Below the pieces are notes generated by a model. The model did no database searches. It saw only the letters and a program-made list of their open reading frames with translations, and had not been told where the DNA came from. From contig URFF01000029.1 in the NCBI GenBank assembly GCA_900546995.1, forward strand, positions 1 through 20,792: a stretch of DNA of 20,792 bases, read 5' to 3'. This document shows, piece after piece, positions 1 to 6,800 of this stretch; position 1 is the stretch's first letter; each line of letters starts with the position of its first letter. The stretch comes from an uncultured Sutterella sp. GTDB lineage: Bacteria; Pseudomonadota; Gammaproteobacteria; Burkholderiales; Burkholderiaceae_F. A program made the translations under genes and the position numbers.

Positions 1-1074
1 CAAGGCGACGCCAAGGGTCGTGTTTTCACGTTCCCGATTCCGACTTACAACATCACACCGGACTTCGATTGGGATAGTGAAAATGCCACTCGTCTTTTCG
101 CAATGACAGCGAAGTATGGCTTACCGTACTTTCAAAATTTCATCAATTCGGAATTAAAGCCGAACATGATCCGCTCCATGTGCTGTCGTTTGCAGCTCGA
201 TTTACGGGAATTGTTAAAGCGCGGAAACGGTCTTTTCGGATCGGCCGAGCAAACCGGTTCCTTAGGTGTGGTCACCATCAACTGCGCTCGTCTGGGGTAC
301 TTGTTCAAAGGTGATGAAAAGGGGCTTTACGAACGCTTGGATCATTTGATGGATTTGGCTAAAACGAGCCTTGAGATTAAGCGTAAAGTCATTCAACGTC
401 ACATCGATCAGGGCCTTTTCCCGTATACGAAGCGTTATTTGGGCACGTTGCGCAACCATTTCTCCACCATTGGGGTCAATGGCATTAATGAGTGCATTCG
501 CAATTTCACCAATGACGAGCATGACATCACGGATGATTGGGGCCATCAATTCGCTTTGGGCCTACTCGATCACGTAAGAGCGCGCATGGTGCAATTCCAA
601 GAAGAAACCGGGCATATGTATAACCTTGAGGCAACGCCGGCTGAAGGCACAACGTACCGTTTTGCCAAAGAAGACCGCAAACGCTTCCCGGATATTTTGC
701 AGGCCGGCACGCCTTCCAACCCTTACTATACGAATAGCTCGCAATTGCCGGCGGGCTTTACGGATGATCCGTTCTTGGCGTTGGAAATGCAAGATGATTT
801 GCAGCGCAAGTACACGGGCGGAACGGTCTTGCATCTTTATATGGCCGATGCCGTGAGCTCGGCTCAGGCCTGTAAGGAACTTGTTCGTCGTTCGTTGACT
901 CGCTTCCGTTTGCCGTACCTCACCGTGACGCCGACATTTTCCATTTGTCCCAAGCACGGTTATATCTCCGGTCGGCATGATTTCTGTCCGATTTGCGACG
1001 CGGAGCTCATTCAAAAGAAAAAAGCCGAGGCGGCGAAAAAATGTGCTGACTCAAGCTGCGACGATGTGGCTTAA
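1..1074 (+). CDS. nrdD: Anaerobic ribonucleoside-triphosphate reductase, catalytic part (5' end outside window; lacks glycyl-radical domain)
   Basis: Class III ribonucleotide reductase makes dNTPs from NTPs in the cytoplasm without oxygen. The frame is open from base 1, so the protein starts upstream; 357 residues are visible. Seen: a TFPIPTYNI strand near the left edge, a finger-loop Met-Cys-Cys-Arg at codons 60-63 that should hold the thiyl-radical cysteine, a GVVTINC strand, and a C-terminal zinc site with Cys-x2-His at codons 316-319 and a later Cys-x2-Cys. Family members normally continue after this site into a domain with an RVxGY glycyl-radical motif. Here translation stops at TAA 1072-1074, after a Lys/Ala/Cys-rich tail, and that domain is a separate downstream gene. 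The MCCR loop, as I recall the subtyping, fits the thioredoxin/glutaredoxin-reduced NrdD2 subtype rather than the E. coli formate type (MGCR). Identity is very secure; the subtype is inference. Confidence 0.95.
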   Translation, partial: QGDAKGRVFTFPIPTYNITPDFDWDSENATRLFAMTAKYGLPYFQNFINSELKPNMIRSMCCRLQLDLRELLKRGNGLFGSAEQTGSLGVVTINCARLGYLFKGDEKGLYERLDHLMDLAKTSLEIKRKVIQRHIDQGLFPYTKRYLGTLRNHFSTIGVNGINECIRNFTNDEHDITDDWGHQFALGLLDHVRARMVQFQEETGHMYNLEATPAEGTTYRFAKEDRKRFPDILQAGTPSNPYYTNSSQLPAGFTDDPFLALEMQDDLQRKYTGGTVLHLYMADAVSSAQACKELVRRSLTRFRLPYLTVTPTFSICPKHGYISGRHDFCPICDAELIQKKKAEAAKKCADSSCDDVA

Positions 1075-1096
1075 TTGATTTTTTAAGGAAAAGATG

Positions 1097-1282
1097 ATGT
1101 CTGAAAAAGAAGAAATCCGTTTAGACGATAAAGAACGTCAACCTTGTGAGGTCTGGACTCGCGTGATGGGCTATCACCGTCCGGTTTCCTCGTTTAACGT
1201 TGGTAAAAAAGGCGAATTTGAAGAACGCAAGTGCTTTGTCGAAAGTAAGTGCCACTTGGACGAAAAAATCGCTCAACACTAG
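1097..1282 (+). CDS. nrdD: Stand-alone glycyl-radical domain of anaerobic ribonucleotide reductase
   Basis: This 61-residue protein carries the piece missing from the upstream NrdD: RQPCEVWTRVMGYHRPV and then NVGKKGEFEERK, the family's C-terminal signature. The glycine of RVMGY (residue 25) is the predicted radical site, activated by NrdG. It presumably docks on the catalytic subunit so the radical sits near the finger-loop cysteine. It lies 22 bases after the NrdD stop, in another frame. AAGGA at 1085-1089 is 7 bases from the ATG at 1097 and 4 bases from an ATG at 1094, so I prefer 1097, though 1094 is possible. In the gap there is a TAA in the NrdD frame and a TGA in this frame, so one indel would not simply fuse the two. 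With the ribosome binding site, this supports a true split gene. That the two products assemble is inference. Confidence 0.9.
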   Translation: MSEKEEIRLDDKERQPCEVWTRVMGYHRPVSSFNVGKKGEFEERKCFVESKCHLDEKIAQH

Positions 1283-1298
1283 TTTTTTAATCGTTGTG

Positions 1299-1340
1299 GC
1301 GCAGTGCCAAGCTTAATCGAGGCGCTGCGCTTATTCTTTT
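1299..1340 (+). terminator. Terminator-like hairpin between the glycyl-radical gene and nrdG
   Basis: Ten paired bases, 1299-1308 with 1321-1330 (one G-U pair), enclose a 12-base loop and are followed by TTATTCTTTT. This fits an intrinsic terminator with an imperfect U tract. It ends only 11 bases before the nrdG start, so it may act as a partial terminator or attenuator that lowers activase expression relative to the reductase. Confidence 0.6.
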
Positions 1341-1351
1341 CGGAACCCATT

Positions 1352-2092
1352 ATGAGCGAAGATGAAGAACTCGCGCGTTCTTTGAAAATCGCAGGCATCA
1401 CGCCTTACACGAGTTTGGACTATCCGGGTAAATTTTCCGCTGTCGCCTTTGTTCAAGGCTGCCCATGGCGTTGTTTGTATTGTCATAACCCGATGATGCA
1501 GCCAAGAGAATTTGCGCAAGGTTACGTGCATAGCAGCTGGGATGAGCTGGAGAGCCTGCTTAAAAGACGTCACGGACTGCTTGATGCCGTTGTCTTTTCA
1601 GGCGGCGAACCGACATTGGATCCCGCCTTGCCGCAGGCAGTGCGTCGGGTTAAAGCCATGGGGTACTTAGTGGGATTGCATACCTCGGGTTGCTATCCCG
1701 AACATCTTGAGAAGGTGCTTGGCATAGTTGATTGGGTGGGATTGGATGTGAAAGCTTCCTTTACTGATCCGGATGCTTATCTTTACATCACAGGTCTAAA
1801 GAAGGGACATCCTCATGAGGCTGCACTTAAAAGCTTGAAATTGATTCAGGCGGCAGGCATTGATTATGAATGCCGAACGACGGCTCACCCGGCGTACCTG
1901 CCGGATGAAAAAGTGATTGAGCTTGCTAAAGAGTTAGCTGCGCTAGGTGTTAAGCGCTATGCCTTACAGATTTACCGAGCCCCGAAGGAGCTCTCATTAC
2001 CTTTTGAAAATGTCGGCTATGAGTATCCGTCTCAGGAAACTATTCAAGAGCTCGAAGCGCTTTTCGATTCATTTGAATTCAGAAGAGGTTAA
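1352..2092 (+). CDS. nrdG: Anaerobic ribonucleotide reductase activating protein (radical SAM)
   Basis: NrdG uses a [4Fe-4S] cluster and S-adenosylmethionine to place the glycyl radical on NrdD. The protein has 246 residues. The cluster motif is C37-x3-C41-x2-C44 in GCPWRCLYCHNP, followed by a glycine-rich FSGGEPTLD stretch typical of radical SAM enzymes and a WVGLDVKA strand. The N-terminal SLKIAGITPYTSLDYPGK matches the longer NrdG form rather than the short E. coli protein of about 154 residues. I chose the ATG at 1352, with a weak CGGAA 7 bases upstream. A GTG at 1304 extends the frame, but it lies inside the hairpin at 1299-1330 and would add an unrelated hydrophobic stretch. It follows the split NrdD in the same direction, so substrate and activase are encoded together. 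Confidence 0.93.
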   Translation: MSEDEELARSLKIAGITPYTSLDYPGKFSAVAFVQGCPWRCLYCHNPMMQPREFAQGYVHSSWDELESLLKRRHGLLDAVVFSGGEPTLDPALPQAVRRVKAMGYLVGLHTSGCYPEHLEKVLGIVDWVGLDVKASFTDPDAYLYITGLKKGHPHEAALKSLKLIQAAGIDYECRTTAHPAYLPDEKVIELAKELAALGVKRYALQIYRAPKELSLPFENVGYEYPSQETIQELEALFDSFEFRRG

Positions 2093-2099
2093 GGATTTC

Positions 2100-2117
2100 C
2101 ACTTTGCTCCCAAAGTG
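2100..2117 (+). other. Small perfect hairpin after nrdG
   Basis: CACTTTG at 2100-2106 and CAAAGTG at 2111-2117 form a perfect 7-base-pair stem with a CTCC loop, 7 bases after the nrdG stop. No T run follows, so it is not a complete intrinsic terminator. It could stabilise the 3' end of the nrd mRNA, or it could be a protein-binding palindrome upstream of the rpsF promoter. Confidence 0.45.
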
Positions 2118-2158
2118 ATATCATGCGGGCGGTTTTCAGGAAAAATCTTGAAAAAACC

Positions 2159-2187
2159 TTGCATTAGACGAACGGGTATCCTATAAT
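2159..2187 (+). promoter_or_regulatory. Sigma-70-type promoter of the rpsF operon
   Basis: A perfect -10 box TATAAT at 2182-2187 lies 17 bases after a weak -35 box TTGCAT at 2159-2164. The base run after the -10 box starts CCCG, a GC-rich discriminator like those of stringently controlled ribosomal promoters. The -10 box sits between short inverted arms, AACGGG at 2171-2176 and CCCGTT at 2188-2193, followed by more T residues, so the same DNA could also form a weak terminator for transcripts arriving from nrdG. The expected start point is near 2194. Confidence 0.7.
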
Positions 2188-2193
2188 CCCGTT

Positions 2194-2250
2194 TTTTCTG
2201 TCCTTGCCACACTAGAAATGGACGCTCTAGGTGGCTTTTTCCGTAAGGAG
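2194..2250 (+). promoter_or_regulatory. Structured rpsF leader, candidate S6:S18 autoregulatory element
   Basis: GCCAC (2206-2210) and CTAGA (2212-2216) pair with TCTAG (2226-2230) and GTGGC (2231-2235), giving a 10-base-pair stem with one bulged A and a 9-base loop. TTTTT at 2236-2240 and then CCGTAAGGAG, containing the rpsF Shine-Dalgarno site, follow. Ribosomal proteins S6 and S18 are known to repress their own operon by binding a leader hairpin with a conserved CCG. The hairpin, the CCG and the overlap with the ribosome binding site fit that, but the match to the Rfam model is untested. The U run also allows transcription attenuation. Confidence 0.5.
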
Positions 2251-2259
2251 ACAATTCCA

Positions 2260-2673
2260 ATGCGTCATTATGAAATTTGCTTTATTGTGCACCCGGATCA
2301 AAGCGAGCAAGTTCCCGCTATGATCGAACGCTACAAGGCTCTTGTTGTCGAACAAGGTGGCAAGATCCATCGCGTTGAAGACTGGGGTCGTCGTCCCTTG
2401 GCCTATCCGATCAACAAGTTGGTCAAGGCTCACTACGTTCTCATGAATGTTGAATGCACTCACGAAACGTTGGCTGAAATCGAAAACGGCTTCCGCTTCA
2501 ACGATGCCGTGTTGCGTCATTTAACGATCAAGATGAAGAAGGCCGAAACGGCTCCCTCTCCGATGATGAAGGTCGTCGAAAAGGAAGAACAAAAGAAGGC
2601 CGCGACGGAAGCCGCTCACGCTCAAGAAGCTCAAGCTGCTGAAGCCGCTGAAACGGTTCAAGCTCAGGCTTAA
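2260..2673 (+). CDS. rpsF: 30S ribosomal protein S6
   Basis: S6 pairs with S18 on the platform of the small ribosomal subunit. The 137-residue protein starts MRHYEICFIVHPDQSEQV and contains EDWGRRPLAYPINK, both hallmarks of S6. Residues after about 100 form a Lys/Glu and then Ala/Gln-rich tail, disordered by composition and slightly longer than the tail of E. coli S6. The start is set by TAAGGAG at 2244-2250, 9 bases upstream; a longer in-frame ATG at 2218 lies in the leader hairpin loop and is rejected. It is the first gene of the rpsF-priB-rpsR-rplI operon. Confidence 0.98.
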   Translation: MRHYEICFIVHPDQSEQVPAMIERYKALVVEQGGKIHRVEDWGRRPLAYPINKLVKAHYVLMNVECTHETLAEIENGFRFNDAVLRHLTIKMKKAETAPSPMMKVVEKEEQKKAATEAAHAQEAQAAEAAETVQAQA

Positions 2674-2710
2674 TCGTTTGTTTAACTAAATCAGAATTGT
2701 CGAGAAACCG

Positions 2711-3004
2711 GTGAACAGGATCGAATTATTCGGCGAGTTCACGCAAAAATCCGAGATGCGGTACACACCGGCTGGGATTGCGGTTTTAGAGGTGGTGTTT
2801 CACCACATCAGTGTTGTAAAAGAGGCTGGCGCCGATCGTAAACTCGAGTTTGATTTCGCAGCGAAAGCTTGCGGAGAAATCGCTCAAGCGCTTAATGCCG
2901 AACCGTTGGGTTCCGTGTTTAAGCTCACCGGATTTTTGGCGCCTCGTTCTCAACGCTCACGACAATTGATCGTTTATATTACGCAATACTCACAAGGAGT
3001 TTAA
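2711..3004 (+). CDS. priB: Primosomal replication protein N (PriB)
   Basis: PriB is a small OB-fold single-strand DNA binding protein that joins PriA and DnaT in restarting stalled replication forks in Gammaproteobacteria and Betaproteobacteria. This 97-residue product starts at a GTG (NRIELFGEF), has the TPAGIAVLEVVFHH strand typical of PriB and related SSB-like folds, and ends in a short SQRSRQLIVYITQY strand. The Shine-Dalgarno site is weak (GAGAAA), which with the GTG start suggests lower output than the flanking ribosomal genes. The rpsR ribosome binding site AAGGAG (2994-2999) lies inside its last codons, so translation is probably coupled. Its place between rpsF and rpsR is the classical PriB location and supports the call. 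Confidence 0.93.
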   Translation: MNRIELFGEFTQKSEMRYTPAGIAVLEVVFHHISVVKEAGADRKLEFDFAAKACGEIAQALNAEPLGSVFKLTGFLAPRSQRSRQLIVYITQYSQGV

Positions 3005-3006
3005 AA

Positions 3007-3279
3007 ATGGCTTTTGGTGCAAAGGGCAAGGGTAAGCCGCGCCGTGGCAACCAACAAAATGCGCTCTTTAAGCGCAAGAAATTCTGCCGCTTCACGGCTG
3101 AAAACGTCGAAATGATCGACTACAAGGATGTTGAAACGCTTCGTGACTTCATCCAAGAAAACGGCAAGATCATGCCGGCCCGCTTGACGGGTACGAAGGC
3201 TCACTATCAACGTCAATTGGATACGGCTATCAAGCGTGCTCGTTTCTTGGCGTTGTTGCCGTACACGGACAATCAATAA
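3007..3279 (+). CDS. rpsR: 30S ribosomal protein S18
   Basis: This 90-residue basic protein contains KKFCRFTAENVEMIDYKD and then KIMPARLTGTKAHYQRQL, the conserved S18 core. S18 binds S6 and 16S rRNA on the small-subunit platform. The N-terminus is Gly/Lys-rich, as often seen in this phylum. AAGGAG is 7 bases before the ATG and the gene starts 2 bases after the priB stop. It is co-transcribed with rpsF, which helps keep the S6:S18 pair balanced. Confidence 0.98.
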   Translation: MAFGAKGKGKPRRGNQQNALFKRKKFCRFTAENVEMIDYKDVETLRDFIQENGKIMPARLTGTKAHYQRQLDTAIKRARFLALLPYTDNQ

Positions 3280-3299
3280 TCGAGTGAGGAGTTAATCAA

Positions 3300-3749
3300 A
3301 TGCAAGTTATTCTTCTTGAAAAGATTACCCACCTCGGTGATTTGGGTGACGTTGTGAAGGTTAAAGATGGTTACGCCCGTAACTTCTTAATCCCCACGAA
3401 GCGTGCTAAGCGTGCTACTGAAGCTGCTATCGCTGAATTCGAAGCCCGCCGTGCTGAACTCGAACGCGCTCAAGCCGAACGCATCGCCGCCGCAGAAGCT
3501 GTGGCTGCCAAGTTGAACGGCGACGTGGTCGAAATCGCCAGCAAGGCCGGTGTTGACGGACGCCTCTTCGGTTCTGTGACCAATGCGGACATCGCTGAAG
3601 CTTTGCAAGCTCAAGGCTTTGAAGTGAAGAAGGCTCAAGTTCGTATGCCGCTCGGCGCTATCAAGATGATCGGCGAATTCCCGGTTGTGATCGGTTTGAT
3701 GACCGACATCACCGCTGAAATCACGGTTAAGGTGGTTGCTGAAGCTTAA
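3300..3749 (+). CDS. rplI: 50S ribosomal protein L9
   Basis: L9 binds 23S rRNA at the base of the L1 stalk and reaches toward neighbouring ribosomes. The 149-residue protein, the same length as E. coli L9, has the N-terminal MQVILLEKITHLGDLGD and DGYARNFLIPTKRA motifs. A long charged Glu/Ala/Arg connecting helix (about 42-75) and the C-terminal domain follow, with GVDGRLFGSVTNADIAEAL near residues 84-102. GAGGAG at 3286-3291 lies 8 bases before the ATG. It ends the ribosomal operon, with an intrinsic terminator 25 bases past the stop. Confidence 0.98.
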   Translation: MQVILLEKITHLGDLGDVVKVKDGYARNFLIPTKRAKRATEAAIAEFEARRAELERAQAERIAAAEAVAAKLNGDVVEIASKAGVDGRLFGSVTNADIAEALQAQGFEVKKAQVRMPLGAIKMIGEFPVVIGLMTDITAEITVKVVAEA

Positions 3750-3773
3750 TTATCCATTCACCGGATGATTGCG

Positions 3774-3812
3774 ATCGGTTCGGATTTTTCGAAATCCGGA
3801 CCGATTTTTTTT
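3774..3812 (+). terminator. Strong intrinsic terminator of the rpsF-rplI operon
   Basis: Bases 3774-3787 pair with 3792-3805 as 14 base pairs (one G-U) around a TTCG tetraloop, followed by eight T residues (3805-3812). This is the best terminator in the window and separates the ribosomal operon from recC. It also shows that an open frame running from 3765 into recC is not all coding. Confidence 0.93.
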
Positions 3813-3836
3813 ACGTCGATTTCTGAAACATGTGAT

Positions 3837-3862
3837 TTGACAATAACCTCATTCGCTAAAAT
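3837..3862 (+). promoter_or_regulatory. Possible promoter of recCBD
   Basis: A perfect -35 hexamer TTGACA (3837-3842) and a -10-like TAAAAT (3857-3862) lie just downstream of the rplI terminator and 32 bases before recC. The spacer is only 14 bases, shorter than the usual 16-18, so the promoter may be weak or the pairing wrong. A promoter is expected here because the terminator isolates recC from upstream transcription. Confidence 0.4.
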
Positions 3863-3893
3863 ACCTTCTTTCGAACCTTTTCGATTAGCACCC

Positions 3894-6800
3894 ATGTTTA
3901 ACGTTGTCTACAGTAATGCGTATGAGGTATTGCAAACCTACCTTAGGGTTGACTTGGAAGCTTATTTTGCGGCTTCGTCCAAACCGTTTCCATCGGCGAA
4001 AGTCGTTGTCGGAACCCAAACACTGCAAGAAAAGTTAACGAGGGATCTCTCCGAGGCATGGGGAGTCTGTGCCGGAATCGAATTTCAAACGGTCGGCGCT
4101 TGGTTGTCGCATTATCTTGCCAGCAATCTGACCGAAGGCAGTACATCGTCGGATTTTCTTTGGCTTTTGTATTCGATTTTGAGCGATGATTTCACGAACC
4201 GCTATCCGCGATTAAATCGTTTTTTCGAACACGCTAAAACGAATCGTACCGCGGAGCTGGCTCGTTATGAGTTGGCTAGCCGAATAGCCGACACCTTTGC
4301 GCAATATGTCAACTACCGATTGGATTGGGTGCTCGAGTGGATGGGTGTTCAGGTGTCAGACGACTACCGGCGACTGGCCAAGCCCGGCGAAAAGGAAATC
4401 CTCGCCGAGCAACCCGATTATGAGTGGCAGCGTGATTTATGGAAAGCAATTCATCAGCGCTTGGCACAGTCCGATCGTGCCAATAACCCGTTAACCGTTC
4501 TTGATCGTTTTAGCGATTACAACAAGCTCAAAAGGGAAATTCGAGCAAACGAACCCGAATCATTGTTTATCTTCATGCCAATGGCCCTCTCGCCGATGGC
4601 TCTGCCGATATTCAAAGTCTTAAATGACCTTGGGTGTAACGTTTATGTCTACCTTTTTAATCCTTGTCAGGCGTTTTGGTTCGATGCTTACGATCCAGAA
4701 AATGAGCAGAACGAAAGGGAAGAAAAAACGCTTTTGTTTTTACGCCGAAATGCGGCAGCCACTCGAGCGATGATTAATCGCTTCAATGTCTTCGCGGAGG
4801 ATACGGGGGCTGAAACCCATGATCCGTCTTTGGTTTACAAACCGATATATAGTCATGCTTATTATCCGAGCGTTCAGGCACTGTTAACGGATTGGCGATC
4901 ACTGAAAGTGCAAGCGCAAGTGTCCCGATCGGACTTAAATCTCGCACTCTCTGATCCGGGACAAGCCAGCGTGTTGCATGCCGTTCAACAGGCAATTTTG
5001 GAAAACAAGGCGGCAGTTTTACCGAAAGTCATCAATCCGGATGATCATTCGATTCGTCTCGTGAAGGCGCCGACGCTCACGCGAGAAGTGGAAAACGCGG
5101 TCGATATGATTCACGCGATGTTAAGCTCAAATCAGGATATGAAACCATCGGATATCCTGGTGGTGACGCCTGATATTGATGCATTGGCACCCGCGGTGCA
5201 TGCCACATTCGCGTCGTTGCCGGCCGATCGGCGCATTGATTACCGCATCGCCGGTCAAAAAAATACCGACGAGGCAAGCGCAGGAGATGCCCTGATCCAA
5301 CTGGGAGGAATGATGAGTGAGGGTATTTCAATGGCTTCGCTTGAGTCTTGGCTTGAGTTACCCTTGGTGGCCGAGACTTTCGGACTTGAATTGGATGATT
5401 TGTCGGTTTTAAAAGGATGGCTTCTCGAGGCGGGTTTTCGCAACGGGTTGTCGGAAAAACAAATTCAAAAAGTGCAAGCCGAAGATGACCCCGGTGAGGA
5501 GGTGTTTGAAGGCACGCTACAAAGAGCAATCGAGCGCTTGAGTTGGGGATTTGTCACAGAAGGCAGAGGCTTTGCGACCTACGATCTCATTCCCGTGCGC
5601 CGTTCACAATCGGCTCCTTTTAGTGACATTCACAATTTGTCCAAACTTTTTGAAACCTTATTGACAATAAGCGGAAAGCTCTCAGAAACCTATGATGCAT
5701 GGCTTAAAGTGTCAGACGTTTCATCGGTGTCGGATTGGATTGATTGGACCGGTCAGGTTTTAGATCGCTTTTTCGGTGCTCGTGCCGCGGAGCAAAGTTT
5801 AGCCAAGATCAAAGCGAGATTACGAGATTTTTGGCTGGGGATGACAGTTTATGAAGGGGTAACGCTTCCCTTTGAGGTGTATTGGCAGGCGCTCTCGGAT
5901 GCGTTGGGTGAGAGCGCTTCGGGGGGCATCAGTCGAGGGGTCGTCACGTTTGCCGGTATGTCGGCATTTCGCCGCATCCCGTTTAAGGCCATTATCATGT
6001 TAGGCCTTAATGAAGATAGCGCTTTTCCCGGACGCGAACATTTTGAAGAGTTTAATCTGATGGGGATCAGTCAGTTGCACCGTCAGGGGGATCGGGACAG
6101 TCGCCGTGACAATCGCAATGTGTTTCTTGACTTGGTCTTTTCGGCTCGTCGCTATTTGGTGATTTCCTATAGTGTTGGGGTCAATAAGAAAGCGCCCAAA
6201 GATCCTTCACCGTTGGTTCATGATCTCTTGGAACTCATCAATACCAACACGAATGTGGGTGTTGGGGATTGGGATCGGGCTTTGGCAACGGAAATCGCGC
6301 TTTCGGCAGCGAGTTTAAAGAATTTTTCAACGGATCCCGTCCGGTTTTGGAAAAGTTCGGATAAAACGCTTTTTGACTCATTATGCCTTGCCCACCGATT
6401 GCCGAAACTTCATGAAGAAGAGCCCTTTGCGCAAGGCGCTTTAAGTGAAAGTCTGTTTGATAGTGAAACGATCGCGCTTGAAGAGCTCATCGCCTTTTAT
6501 ACCGATACCCCGACTTGGTTAGCCAAGCGCTTGGGGTTGTCGCGGTTTAACGGGGAAGAACCGGAAGCGGTTTCAATCAAGCCCGACACGTCAGCGCTTA
6601 CTCAATCGCTTTTGCGGCGAGATGTTTTTGAGTCATTTGAAAGTGGGGTGACGGCAAACGAAATACTCGAACAAATGAAACTGGATCCAACCAAGGGCGC
6701 TTTCGGCACACGGCATAATAGCTATCAGGCCATTGTTGAGAATTGGTATTCGGCTTTTTCTTTGAAAAATGCTTTTCTTAGTAAAGCGGTTCTTTCGCCC

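Noticed and set aside
562..1014. Long open frame on the - strand within nrdD
   Set aside because: It is a shadow of a secure coding region; its translation is Arg-rich without recognisable motifs. The same applies to other antisense frames in recB, recC, rplI, the ZIP gene and the PhoH gene.
1050..1100. Programmed frameshift or sequencing error joining the two NrdD parts
   Set aside because: The gap has a TAA in the first frame and a TGA in the second, plus a good AAGGA site before the second ORF. A single indel or slip would not give a clean fusion; a true split is simpler.
1304..1352. GTG 1304 as the nrdG start
   Set aside because: It lies inside the 1299-1330 hairpin, has no ribosome binding site, and adds residues not expected before the conserved N-terminus.
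3765..3893. N-terminal 43-residue extension of RecC
   Set aside because: The stretch runs across the rplI terminator and the possible recC promoter, and the length from 3894 already matches RecC.
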